Positions 34,101-44,884 of a stretch of 64,000 bases of DNA are shown here, in pieces. Location of the stretch: positions 4,660,465 through 4,724,464 of the forward strand of contig CM057149.1 in the NCBI GenBank assembly GCA_029964075.1, in the 5' to 3' direction. The first letter of the stretch is position 1, and each line of letters starts with the position of its first letter. A program made the translations under genes and the position numbers. The notes beneath the pieces were generated by a model. That model was not told the origin of the DNA. It made no database searches and worked only from the letters and a program-made list of their open reading frames with translations. This stretch comes from Patiria pectinifera (taxonomy: Eukaryota > Echinodermata > Asteroidea > Valvatida > Asterinidae).

Positions 34101-37100
34101 CGCGCATGAACCAGTACTCGCAGTAGTCAGGTGGCCGGGGTGAAATAATGGCCGCCTTGTCCAAATCACCACACTTGGCATGTAAGATTGGTAAAGCCAT
34201 AGAGATGATTTTAAGTATCTAAATTTTAGAAGGGGTGACACCTGGAATTATTTGGGAAGGGTGCTTTATTTGCATAAATAACCACCATGTAATATATTTA
34301 TTTTTATATAGTTTACTTCTTGTCATATTTATATGCATATAGGTCTTTATATATATTTTGTTTTAAGTATATTTTGGACATTTTACTTGGACACCCTTAC
34401 TTAAATAACATTTTCTAAAGCATATAAGTGACGGGATAATTATGAGGACATATAAAAGGTCCAAAATAATACCATAATACCCACAATTTTCGCGCACTAA
34501 CCTTTTTTCCCCAGATATCATAAAGTATATTCTTGCCAAACCTCAGTATTGATGAGCTGCAAATAAGCAAAGTTGCCTATTGGCACAGTAACCTTAAAAA
34601 AAAAATAATGGAACAATTGTGAACAATGTCAACATCATGATATTTAGCCCGAAAATATTATTCCTATATTTATACCCATATTCCTATATTATCGTAAATA
34701 GCCGCCATGTAATAGTATTACATGGCGATTATTTACGATTTATGCAAATTAGGCACCCTTCCCAAAATAATTGCAGGTGTATCCGCTTCTAAACATCTTT
34801 CCTAGTGCTTTAGGAATCTATCTGCCAAGTTTGGTGCCATGGACCAGCCGGTCACGATCATTTGACGACACGGTCTATCGCTCCCACCTGCGCTCTCAAA
34901 AGCGGTCTACTGTTCGTGAAAGGAGTCCATAAGCCTATTTAATCATCCATCCCGAAAAGAAGAAAACCTTTACTAAACCACAAATTAAACTTATATATAT
35001 ATATATTGTCTTTAAAACTCTCAGAAAATGAATGATCTCCCTTTCGAACATTGTGTATGTGAAATTCACATGCTTTGTTCTCATCAGTATTTAGTTTAGT
35101 TTCATTATAATGACCATGACCTTCCCTGTGTTCTGTAGGTGAGCGTCACGAGAGTGAAGGTTTATCCACCTCCACAATATGTCAAACCACCTTCAGGTGA
35201 TGTCACACGTAAGGTATGTTAAGTATAGCCAACATAGACTAGCCAAATAGTGTAAGCAACAGTTATAAACGTTTCAAAAAAGTTTTCTCTCATGTTCAAT
35301 CGGCGTTTTGATAGCGTTATAAATGTGTGTTGTGGGTAATGGTCGATTCGTTCATCCCTCCCATTCCTGCCTATAAAAGGTTTACAATTGAAAAGTACTA
35401 ACTAAGTTCACTTCACAAAACTCATAGACCAGTAGGAAATTGACTATACTATTTGCAGTCTTTCCTGCAGTACCACAAGTGCACGTTTAAAAAAGGAACC
35501 TTATACTTTGAAGGATATAGGAGTACGTTTGTCCTTGCATTTATATGGGAAGGGGACGGGGACTATATGCATGAAGCACGCTGATAACCCTGCAATAGTA
35601 TGTTATTTTTCCCTTGTGAACGGAAGGTGCTTGCTTGAGGGTTGTTCTGTGTAGGGTACATAGTTGTAAGTTCGTCAAAATGACATGGAAGGCATACATA
35701 AATTAATGCCGCCTCACTTGCTCTGTGGTGGAGTGCACTTTTGTATGATGGAATTGTTTTTCTTTTTTTTCTCTTTTTTTTACAAAATGGAATTTCAATG
35801 CGGCATAAACAAGTAGAATGTAATTGTTTCACAACAGGTTAAGGACTTTGTGGAACAGAATCTGCAGAACCTAAAAACCATGTGGATTGAGCGCATAAAC
35901 TACTGCATTAGTGTGCAGTGTCCTGATAAGAAGGATCTCCACTTTCTACCACTGGATGAATGCATGGCAAAGCCAGAAGTTGTCTGCCACTTTGAGAAAT
36001 CTCATGTAGTCATCAAAACGGATGAAATCCAAGCCATGTTCAAGGAGGAAAGCTCCGAGGAAGAAGCTTCCGCTCGTGGTAAGTGAAGGCAGTGGCTCAA
36101 ATCCGTGTCGGCGCGTAGGGGGATTAGTAGTGACTGCGATGTCCAGGACACTATAGGCCTAAGGGGGACTTCTTCTTCTTCATAACACAAATGTACATCT
36201 TACGCTACCTTGCATGCTTGAGGGGGAGTCATCTGGATGATGTATGAGGTACTTTCCTTGTCTTCAAAGGCTGTGACCTGGGTTCGAATCCCGCCTGGGG
36301 TTTCAGTCCCTACCTGATTGCGTGGGTTTCCCCCAATATTCGTCTGAGGTTTTCCTTCCACCTCTAAACTTTGATCTTTTCTCATACTTGTCTCCGCTTA
36401 CAGATTTCTTCAGGCTTGCGAGGGCGCTTTTGAGGAATTCTTGGTTTCGTTACCACAAATGAATACAAATAAAAATAAAAATAAAAATAATATTTTTCCT
36501 TGTTTCCTTTCATTTCCGCTAAAATAAAACTGTGACTGGAAAGAACTTGTGCTAAAGTGCATCGTTAGAAACGCATGCAAAATATTTCTTTGGGAATTTT
36601 GACCTCATCATTCGGTCTGTGTTTACTTGAGATAAAGATACATTTATGCTTAAATTGCAAGGTTGGTTGACGGTTGACTTTTGCTATTATTATGGTCTGT
36701 ACATCAGGCATGCAAGTCTCAGATATCTCAGATATCTCAAGCCTCAGATATGCTGATCTCCTCTTGAAATAATCTATTGTGTTCCCTTAAAAATTGAAAA
36801 AAAAAAACCGCAGAGAGTCTTGTAAAGCTATAACTTTCCTCCTTTTGTAAGTGACTTCGTTCTCAGTTGCATGCTTCGTACATATTTACTGTACTAGGAT
36901 GGCTTAATTTGCGTTGATAAATATTCTGAAACTGCTTTTTTTGCTATCAGTCTAGGAGTGAGTATCAGGTAGAGTTTCCATGCATTGATAATAGTAACTT
37001 TTTCTGCACTGCCACATTAGCAAGCTAGGTCTATTTAGGGTCAACGGATGATGCACTCATCAGGGACTTGGCACATGCCTCGAGATTTCTCTTATCATTC

Positions 37101-37473
37101 GGACCCTTTTTACCCGCACCCCGTTCTTCATTGCCTTTCTCTATATTTGTGGTAATGTTTATTGATTTATATGGTTTGCTTTGTGGAAACAGAGGACAAG
37201 CAACCGTTTAACGACATCCACATGAGAGAGATAGTCAGAGAGCTCGGCCTAAACTGGGAGAAATTGGCCACTTACCTGCATTTCACACAAGACGACACGT
37301 ACAAGTTTGTGACAAACTCGCAAACTGGTGTCGATGGTGCGATTTTCGACATGCTTACAACATGGAAGCAGAGGTTCAAGGGAGGAGAAGTGGTAAAGAT
37401 GAAAAAAGAAATGGCTGAGGCACTTGAATCGATTGATAACTATGTATTGGCTGAGAAGGTGCGGAATTACTAA
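19000..37473 (+). CDS. Gene A: ROCO protein, Roc-COR-Death (16 exons modelled)
   Basis: Exons with matching phases: 19000-19144, 21085-21173, 23083-23144, 24195-24243, 24493-24683, 25188-25286, 26046-26201, 26492-26602, 27788-27928, 28923-29117, 32382-32537, 33167-33359, 33759-33919, 35139-35213, 35838-36078, 37193-37473 (TAA). Together they give about 780 codons without a stop. Residue numbers are for this fragment. Roc GTPase: P-loop GQERVGKTS (31-39), switch region TEGITTD, G3 DFAGQ (166-170), G4 GTHRN (244-248). COR: from KEPYMGERIPLNWL through YHDLGHIIYF, LKPQWLI and DGLYHRLVVRALRW to IERINYCISVQ. Death domain: about 690-775. ROCO proteins are GTP-regulated dimeric signalling scaffolds; DAPK1 also pairs Roc-COR with a Death domain. 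The first exon starts in phase 1, so upstream exons are missing from the model. No kinase, ankyrin or LRR exon was seen. The splice sites are the weakest part of the model (first donor GTCTGT). Confidence 0.85.
19573..19765. mobile_element. 193-bp MITE in intron 1 of gene A
   Basis: Termini TACACTGTAAAAAATGTTGG and CCAACGTTTTAACAGTGTA form inverted repeats of about 25 bp, with TA at each extreme end. The interior is palindromic and rich in TTGGGTAAA/TTTACCCAA. Related GGGTAA-rich elements lie at 47812-48150 and 48720-49080. Confidence 0.8.
21965..22575. repeat. Long inverted repeat in intron 2 of gene A
   Basis: Two arms of about 290 bp pair almost throughout. The left arm has CTAAAGTTGCGCGCATTCCC (21975), TCTAGATATCATCACG and GCTTATTTACTGGTACAGTTACC; the right arm has the complements GGTAACTGTGCCAGTAAGC (22451), CGATATCTGGACTGCGG and GCAACTTTAGAGTATAAT. 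A diverged copy of the left arm plus its flank occurs at 34380-34600 in intron 13, so this is a mobile family. The only ORF inside (22113-22358, - strand) is a repeat by-product. Confidence 0.75.
24493..24683 (+). CDS. Gene A exon 5: Roc switch II / G3
   Basis: This exon encodes a basic lead-in and then NPTLNIWDFAGQDLYYTTHQ. The DFAGQ motif is the Roc G3/switch II sequence, with the catalytic-region glutamine position preserved. It follows the 49-nt exon 4 in phase 1 and is followed by exon 6 (TFLSSRAIYLVVFNL), the next beta strand of the GTPase fold. Confidence 0.88.
26985..27135. mobile_element. Hairpin MITE in intron 8 of gene A
   Basis: GGCCGGTTTTAAACACT (26989) pairs with AGTGTTTAATACCGGCC near 27098. 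Inside, GATGCTGATAATTA pairs with TAATTATCAGCATC. Another copy of one arm occurs at 27645-27680 (CCGTTTAAAACCGGCC). No coding capacity. Confidence 0.65.
27461..27640. repeat. Dispersed repeat with AATAAT tract and TTTATAAAGCG
   Basis: An (AAT)n tract is followed by GTGGATATTTATAAAGCG and GCTCAAGGCGCTTCTTCAGT. A related element with TTTATATAGCGCCTTTTGCC lies at 37490-37800. Both look like copies of an abundant short interspersed family of marine invertebrates; this is recognition by style only. Confidence 0.45.
29860..30690 (-). pseudogene. Decayed LINE reverse-transcriptase fragment in gene A intron 10
   Basis: On the - strand, several frames carry recognisable pieces of a non-LTR retrotransposon ORF2 in the expected order. 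LFSLARLQAKQRE is near 30640. A degenerate catalytic motif FANDVALAVYTEE (normally FADD) is at about 30545-30590. FHRQCLKGILGI is near 30270, and a C-terminal YSQLATDSHHA segment is near 30090. Stops and frameshifts are frequent, so the copy is dead. The catalytic FADD is mutated to FAND. It lies antisense to gene A. Confidence 0.65.
33167..33919 (+). CDS. Gene A exons 12-13: COR second half
   Basis: Exon 12 (33167-33359) encodes a Ser-rich linker followed by RRVFYVDFKGFLP. Exon 13 (33759-33919) continues with DGLYHRLVVRALRW and VDDHHEFVLQMV. These are typical of the COR C-terminal subdomain that forms the dimer surface in ROCO proteins. Both exons, and exon 14, are absent from gene B. Confidence 0.8.
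34380..34790. repeat. Diverged copy of the intron-2 inverted-repeat family
   Basis: Shares ACATTTTCTAAAGCAT, TGATTATGAGGACATA-like sequence and GATATCATAAAGTATATTCTTG with 21880-22060. It ends with an internal palindrome around TAAATAGCCGCCATGTAAT (34694). It lies in intron 13 of gene A. Confidence 0.55.
36200..36491 (+). mobile_element. tRNA-derived SINE, copy 1
   Basis: Contains a good Pol III B box, GGTTCGAATCC (36281-36291). A conserved body follows (TTTCAGTCCCTACCTGATTG, then GTGGGTTTCCCCC and TTTTCCTTCCACCTCTAAA), and it ends in an (AAATA)n tail. A second copy on the opposite strand is at 54525-54735. It sits in the last intron of gene A. Confidence 0.75.
37193..37473 (+). CDS. Gene A exon 16: C-terminal Death domain
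   Basis: The exon encodes about 92 residues ending in TAA. The pattern is that of a Death domain: acidic start, REIVRELGLNWEKLATYL (helices 1-2 with the conserved Trp), DTYKFV, FDMLTTWKQRF (helix 5 with Trp), then KKEMAEALESID and a terminal helix. Death domains recruit partners by homotypic contact in apoptotic and innate-immune complexes. No corresponding exon could be found for gene B. Confidence 0.85.
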
Positions 37474-37489
37474 GACAACAGCCAGCCCT

Positions 37490-37800
37490 ACATTTGTAAT
37501 AATAATAATAATAATTATAACTGTATTTATATAGCGCCTTTTGCCAGAAGATAGAAAGCGCTGGGGGAGAATGCAACCAAAGCCAGGTAAATGAAGTATA
37601 TGAACATTTTGAGACCCATTATGTAGCACCGTTTTGCTAGGTGCTGAGGCGCATAATTGCTGCCACCGCGAGAAACACCGGGGCAAACCCCTCCTCTTAG
37701 CGACAAGTGTTACTGGGTTCTTTAATGTGCATTACACAACATACGCAGGATGGAATGGTGGATTCAAGGGGTTGCTTAAGGTAGGCTAACTACACCCCCA
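37490..37800. mobile_element. Short interspersed element just after gene A stop
   Basis: An (AAT)n tract starts 24 bp after the gene A stop. It is followed by TGTATTTATATAGCGCCTTT and a structured body to about 37800. It resembles the element at 27461-27640. It probably lies in the 3' untranslated region of gene A. Confidence 0.5.
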
Positions 37801-38559
37801 CCTCCACCATCAGTATGACTAATGTTGATTATTTACACGCAGTTTTAATGGATAATCGGCCCTTTCTTAAGTGTACAGAAAGAATACGCCATACAACATT
37901 GCACATCTTAATTCAGTTTAATGGTTAGATCCTTTAGTGTCTCTATGCATTGACTTCAACACCTCAGCGACTTTTTTTTGTATTTTATTTTAAATATTCT
38001 TGATCTTCCACTGGACTGGGGTTAGGGCTGGGGTGGGGTTTCAACTTCTACCCTCCGCCATTCCCCTGCCCCTCCCTCCTACGGTGGAAGGAGGCTGAAG
38101 CCAATAGTGTAGTGCGTTGCTGTATTATCTGTGGGTTACCTCCTTGACAGTAGTGTATATCTTAAAAGTTACAAACAAATGAGTCAAGATTTTATTTATT
38201 CTGATAGAACTTGTACTTAATAGATTGTGACATGATACTGGCTGCACCCATTGGACAAGAAAGTGCATGCTCTTGTTTCAAAACCCAAACGGGAGGTAAC
38301 AAACAATTTGGTTGTTTTTTTTTCACACCATTGTTGGTCAAAGTGGTCACAGATGAAGGGGAATTTATTTTAACTTACTACTAATGTTTGCTCATTGCAG
38401 TATGAGCATGAAGTTTACCTTTTTATCAACACACATTTTTGTCCTTTGGTACAGCCGTAGTGTATATTATCGTTTCCTGCCCCGTACTTAAATCACACTT
38501 TTTTGCTTTAGCAGAAAGGCAGACCTCCACTTTTCGTCCCCCATACTTTACTGTGCCGA

Positions 38560-39720
38560 AACATTTTTCGATCTTTTGAATTATTGTTTGATGTGTATGA
38601 ATGAAATCAAATATTGAGAAGACAATCTTCAAAATGATATCATTATAATTCTTATCCTGAAACATTCCTATTTCCTTGTAAATAACTTGTAACACTGAAG
38701 AATTGTTGTAGAAGAACCTTAGGAGTTAAAGGTAAAACAAATATGAATCGACATTTTTTAACAAATAATTTGGGATGACTGTATAATATTACACTGTCTA
38801 TTGCATTTAATATGCCATGCTGTGAAATGTAACATTTAGATATTGCTTTTGAAGCCGTTATCAAAGGGATTTGACCAGCTGTAGTGAGCTGTAAAGGATG
38901 GTTTGCCTTACTGTGCAGAAACATATTTTAATTCACGATATATGGTGAATGTGTTAAATTTTTAGATGTGTGCGCATGAAATCAAAAAATTATTGAGGAA
39001 ACAAAGTTAACCTCTAAATAATGTTAATTCAACCCTTAACTTGGAACATTCCTGTAATCTTTGTTACTAACTCAATCTCAATCAAACTGAACATTTGCAC
39101 TGTATGACTAACAGTGTTGTGGAAGTGCCTTGTAAGTTACGAGTACAACAAATTAATGAACATATTTTAAAACAGATTTTGGATGTCTGTTTAATATTAG
39201 ACAGTTTAATGAAATTAATATGTCATACTGTCAACTGTAAGCTACATATTGATTTTAAAGCTGTTTTAGAAAGGTATATCACTATAGTATGTTGTAAGGA
39301 TGGTGTGTCTATCTGTATGCATACAAATATTTTACGATATATCTGGTGAATTATTGTTTTGATGTATGCGTATGAAATCAAATATCAGAATAATCAGCAG
39401 ACAAACTTATTCTCAATTTGACGTCATTATAATACTTATCTTGGAACACTCCTTTGCAACAAACTCTTTGCAACAAACTTCATCAAACTTCGGAGAATTT
39501 CACCGTAATACAACAGTGTTTTAAAAGTGCCTTAGGAGTTAGGAGTACAGACAAATGAATCCACATATTAAAAAAAAATGGATGTCTGTTTAATATTACA
39601 GTCTGAAATTTATGACTGAAACAATTGTCTTGATATAAACTGAGCTCACTATAGTTTATTTTTTCCATCAAAAAAATAGGAAGAGTTCTTAAACAAATCA
39701 CAATGAGCTCAGTAACCGTT
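38560..39720. repeat. Tandem repeat of about 405-415 bp, three diverged copies
   Basis: Landmark sequence recurs at 38715 (TTAGGAGTTAAAGG), 39130 (TTGTAAGTTACGAG) and 39532 (TTAGGAGTTAGGAG), each followed by AATTAATGAACATAT-like sequence and GATGTCTGTTTAATATTA-like sequence. Copies are about 70 % alike by eye. It is satellite-like DNA downstream of gene A; the ORFs within it are by-products. Confidence 0.7.
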
Positions 39721-40659
39721 TACACACCCAATTTCAACTAGAAACCTGCCCAAGTAATCAGAAACAAGGAGCTATTTATTCCGCAGGTGGTTGTACTAGC
39801 TATATATTTGAATTTTGGTCAGAGTACACAATAAAATTATCATCTAAATTACACGTGCTATACATAAAGACATAAACAATATGGCATAAAAAGCAATAAT
39901 GGGAGAACGTTATTTTAAAAAGACTAAGAACGTATACAGTATAAGGATAATAATCAAGTATGTATTGGAAGTAAATTGACTTTAACGAAAGTAGCGTTTA
40001 CATTGTAGACTAACATTAAAATCGTTTACTCGAAGAAAGCAAATGCAACTAATTATTTTTCCATCTCAACGAAAACAATGATCAGTAAATTGTTCCTTTA
40101 CATTTGCCAACCTTTTCTAAAAACTGGTAGCCCGCATCTCGTCAGAATAAAGACTGTTTTAATGGCAGACCGAAGTGTTCATTGTGTTTTTGATTGCGGT
40201 GATAGTGTAGAATTATGATGTCATACTTCACAAGTTAGAGATAGGGTAGACCTAGCCTTTGGCCAAGACCATTATGGCTTAGAGCGGCTAAGTTGCGAAT
40301 CCCGGGCGACTGGAGCGAAGACCAATTCTGCACGCACGAGTTGCGCATGTGGTCTCCGTTCCAGTCGCCACTCTGCTAATTCCGTTTATGCATGTACAGT
40401 CTCGAGACGAAACCCACCCAAGGTATATAAGCGAACTGTTCCTGACGAGTCTTGCTTTTTAGACAAATATCTGGTTTTCTTGTCAAAATTACTAAAATAA
40501 GACTGGTAAGAGCTATTACATGCCGGCATCTTTACTACTTATACAAACCAACGAACACCTTAACTTTTCCGGTGTATAATTTAATGATCTGTTCCTTACA
40601 ATCCTTGTAAGTTCCCGCGCTTCGTTTTTATGGCCTAACGTACACGTCCTTCAATATTC
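39721..40659. other. Non-coding stretch
   Basis: No exon, repeat family or structured element was recognised, apart from a GC-richer patch around 40290-40440. Confidence 0.35.
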
Positions 40660-41440
40660 ATGTCTTCCCCAACTTTCCTTCTAAAAATACCCTCCTAGCC
40701 ATGCCGGTCAGTCTTCCCCATTTTTCTTTAAAATATCCTCCTAGCCATGCCGATTAGTCTTCCCTAAATTCCTTCTAAAAAATCCTCCTAGCCATGCCTG
40801 CTACTCTGCCCGAAATTTCCCTTTAAAAAAATATCCTCCTAGCCATGCCGGCTAGTCTCCCCCAATTTCCTTCTTTAAAATATCATCCTAGCTGTGCGGG
40901 CTAGTCTTCCCCACATTTCCTTCTTAAAAAATATCCTCAGTCTTCCCCAATTTCCTTCCAAAAGATATCCTCCTAGCCATGCCGGCTAGTCTTCCCCAAT
41001 TTCCTTCTTTAAAATATCCTCCTAGCCATGCCGGTTAGTCTTGCCCAATTTACTTCTTAAAAAAATCCTCCTAGCCATGCCGGTTAGTCTTCCCCAAATT
41101 TCCTTCTTAAAAAATTATCCTCCTGGCCATGCTGGTTAGTCTTCCCCAATTTCCTTCTTCAAAAATATACTTCTAGCCATTCCGGCTAGTCTTCCCCGAA
41201 TTTCCTTCTTAAAAAATATCCTCAGCCATGCCAGTTAGTCTTCCCCAATTTCCTTCTTAAAAAAAAATCCTCCTAGCTATGCTGGTTAGTCTTCCTGAAT
41301 TCCTTTCTAAAAAAATATCCTTCTTGCCATGCCGGTTAATCTTCCCCAATTTTTCTTTTCTAAAAAATATCCTCCTAGCCATGCCGGCTAGTCGTCCCCA
41401 AATGTCCTTTAAAAATGTCCCCCTAGCCATAGGACAGCTA
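40660..41440. repeat. Minisatellite, ~45-60-bp unit, about 14 copies
   Basis: Repeated unit of the form CCTCCTAGCCATGCCGG, then TTAGTCTTCCCCAATTTCC, then TTCTTAAAAAAT. Unit length and A-run length vary, and GGTTAG and GGCTAG variants alternate. It lies in the interval between the two ROCO genes. Confidence 0.9.
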
Positions 41441-43364
41441 TAGACCCTATGTTTGTAAGCTATGATGGTTATTCCAGGTAATAATCTCGTTTTATACGGA
41501 TACCTGCTCGTATTAATCTTTACTATATTTTTTGAAGATTTACTTCATCTTATTATTTTTAATTTTTATATACACCCTCACAGACTCAGTATTTAACTGT
41601 CACCTTATCACGCACATGACTTTTCAAAATATCCAATAATTTGTAAAAACCTTTACAATCCATATAATTAATTTTTTTTTTTTAAATCTTTGGAGTAACG
41701 TTCTTATTTGTTTCAAACTAAATCTTCTAATGTAAATTATACTTAATGGCTCTGATAATAATATAATACGTGAAACTATATTTCAACTAAAATAAATAAT
41801 TCATTTCCAGGCAAATTTTTTTTTTTCGTTCGTCTCTCGTTTCAGCTGTTACCATCTTTGTGTCTGTAAACATTTGTATCCCCTCGTGCCGAGCTTGGCA
41901 ATGATTGGATCTTTATAACTGGCCGTCAAGCTCACTTAAAGGCACTTTCCGAACGGTTCAAACCCCCTTTCTCCACGGGGGTCGTCTGATCGTGTGGCGT
42001 ATCGCGAGGTACGCCTAGAGACAGCTATAGACACTGTGTTTGTAGCAATACAAAAAAACGCGCATGTAGTCTTCGCTCCAGTCGAAAGACTAAGGTGGAC
42101 CTACATAGGATAATTTTTCTTACACGTTTTTGTTTTCATAAAAACAATAAAATCGCGCAAAATATTGAATACAGTGTACAACGACCAATCCGTTGAAATT
42201 CCAGCTGCTGTACTCTATTTTTGGGAGAGTTCTGCGAGTAGAGCCAGAAGAGTGGCCAGAAAAGGAGTCAGACTCCTGGATGTGGATATGGCAAATAGCA
42301 AGTGGCGGCGCCAGACTGTAACATTTTGGGGGCAAGTGAGGAAGGGGCGAAGAAATAGTTTTTTGGGGGGCAACATTGAAAAATCACCGGCTGCGAAAAA
42401 AAAGTGAAAATTGAGGGGGGGGGGGGCTGGACATAAATTTAAGTCTGGGGCGCTGTTCAAAACCGTTCATATACGAATTTAGACCAACAATTCTGACATT
42501 TTGTGTATTTTCAGTGTTTACGTTAATATGTACAGAGAAACTTGAACCAATTCCAACGAAAACAAAAACCTGTTGGTCTTTAGTCGAAGTCTGGCTTTTC
42601 AAGTTTTACCATAATGTCCAACCATTCATGTCTGGAAACCTCTGAAATTATGTTCTGGTAAAAAAAAAAGGTCTTTAATATAAACAAACGACATCAGAGA
42701 AAATGACATTTTCATGAAACATATTGTCATAAGAAGATCCAGGAGCGGCAATAGGGACCATGCCCCCCTGAAACAAAAACGACTTTGACACAAATTCTCG
42801 AGTCCTTCCCCCAACCCCAACCCCCCACCCCCGTACGAAAATGTTGTTTGGAATCCACATTTGATTTGTATCCAAAAAAAAAATGTACTCTCTGTTTGAT
42901 TCGGTGATTCATTAATTGACCATAATTGTAAAAAAAACCAAAAAAAAAAACTTCTAAACTTTTAAAACAAAAATTAGTCTTCCCATTGCTTAGCGGCGTA
43001 CATGTCGACAGCCGTACAGGGTTGTTCCTAAATAATGTCCCTTTGGAGGATGTACTGAATTTCGTAAGTTATGAAGACCAATTCAAATTCAGTTATGAAA
43101 TTGATGAGCACAAACATGTTTATTTATTGTGTGAGTTTTTTTTGCCGGATTCGGTTAAGTGGTTTTGAAACAAAGAGCACTTATGCAACATCAGTCCATT
43201 TTGCTTCATTCTAAGTTTGAAAAAACATACCCTACGTGTCAAAAAAGTCCTGCTTTTGATCCCTAATAACTCTGTGTTTTTTTTCAAATGGAATTAAACC
43301 AGATTAAATTCAGATCACGTAAGCGAGGCATAATGAGGGTCACCCTCCCGCTCCCAACGCCCAT
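41441..43364. other. Non-coding stretch with G-rich and C-rich tracts
   Basis: No supported exon. It contains poly(G) near 42414 and poly(C)-rich sequence near 42807-42835. Overlapping ORFs at 42120-42912 on both strands are low-complexity by-products. Confidence 0.35.
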
Positions 43365-44030
43365 GTCCCTGCATCACTATTACTCTCGAATATGTCTTAC
43401 TTTTGATCCTGAATAAATCTGTTGTTTTTCAATGGAATTAAACCACATTAAATTCAAATCACGTAAGCGAGGCATGACAAATATTATTGAGCGAAGTTTC
43501 ATCAGCTTTGTGCAAGAGGGTGAGATTTAAACGCCATACGAAAAAAATACCCACTTTCAGAATTTGCCATACTTTTGACTTGACCTCCTCCAATATCGAT
43601 ATACAGCGCTGGCGGACGGGGCTGAAGCCACGTTCTGCAGTTTGAAACTTCTGGATGAATGCAGGTTCATTCCTTATGTCCTTGCAAATGATCGAGGTCG
43701 ATAAAGGAGGTGTGCAATGACATCAGGGCTGGTCCTGTATTCCTTCAGAAGCTTCCAGACGCAGCACGTGGCTTGGACCCCGTCTCCAGCGCTGTATCGA
43801 CATTAGAGAACGCCAAGTTAAAAATGGTAGATTCTGAAAGTGAGTATTTCGTATGGCGTTTAAATCTCACACTCTTGCACAAAATTGATGAAACTCGCTC
43901 CAAAATATTTGTCATGCCTCGCTTACGTGATCTGCATTTAATCTGGTTTAATTCCATTGGAAAACAACAGAGTAATAATGGATCAAAAGAAGAACATGTT
44001 CGGGAGTAATAGTGATGCAGGGACATGGGC
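43365..44030. repeat. Inverted repeat, arms ~195 bp
   Basis: The left arm (43365-43565) and right arm (43830-44030) are near complements. For example, ACGTAAGCGAGGCATGACAA (43461) matches TTGTCATGCCTCGCTTACGT (about 43910), and GTGAGATTTAAACGCCATAC matches GTATGGCGTTTAAATCTCAC. A further direct copy of part of the left arm precedes it at 43265-43340. The spacer carries ORF pieces without recognised motifs. Confidence 0.75.
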
Positions 44031-44884
44031 GTTGCGAACTGGGGGGGGGGGAGGCCGCCAAAAAAAAGGAGTGGGAAAGGGGGAAAGGGGAGAAGACGAG
44101 GGGCGAAGTCATTATGCTATTAATTTAATGCACATTTAACAACATGGGCGTCTGCAAGTACAAGGATTTTGGGAATAAATGTGCTTTGCCCCCTCTATAA
44201 AACTCCTGTCGATGCTCATTCGCAGATAGGAATAGTCTCACGGGCCCTGGCAAGATTGACTGGGAAACAAACGGCTTCGAAAAATTTGGGAAAATGAGCC
44301 ATCTCTGTTAGATTTCTGTAGTTAATTGTCGTGGTTGATTCGACTTGAATCTGACATTTGTATTTGAACTTGAATTTAAAATGCTTGATTTGCATTTGAC
44401 CACAGCAGCCAAAAGCGAAATTGTGGACAAAGTACAATGGAAACATCATTAACAATGTCTACATAAAATGCAAAGAAAGGAGCATTAATTTAAAAAGATT
44501 TCAAACAGTAACGTAAAAAGATCAGTTACGTGTTCAGAAGATAAATTGACTTTACAAAAAAGAAAGCCGGCTCCATATTATACATCAATACAAGTTATAA
44601 CGTAAAATAAGTGTCTGTAAGAATACAACTTGTTTTGCTTACGTTTGGAAAATGTTTGATTAATTTTATACAAACATTAACAAACAACAAATACACAAAA
44701 TGCACGATCCTTTTTTGGAATAAAATACAGATAGTGTTCGAACAGTGTTTAACAGTAGTTCATTTAGAAGACGTGTCATCAGGAACGGAATTGCGCTTTT
44801 CAGAGGACAGTCATTCCTGAAATTCGACGAAATGAAAATGTTAAGTCAACCAAAAAATCTCCGACTGTAACTTCCAGTAATGGG

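Noticed and set aside
36281..36292. Possible tRNA gene (GGTTCGAATCC)
   Set aside because: No complete A box, anticodon arm or acceptor stem. A second copy with the same body and tail shows it is a SINE.
37249..37686. 145-codon - strand ORF
   Set aside because: Antisense shadow of the gene A Death-domain exon plus the following repeat.
40660..41440. CRISPR-like array
   Set aside because: Repeat and intervening sequence both belong to one degenerate unit with no unique spacers, and the genome is eukaryotic. It is a minisatellite.
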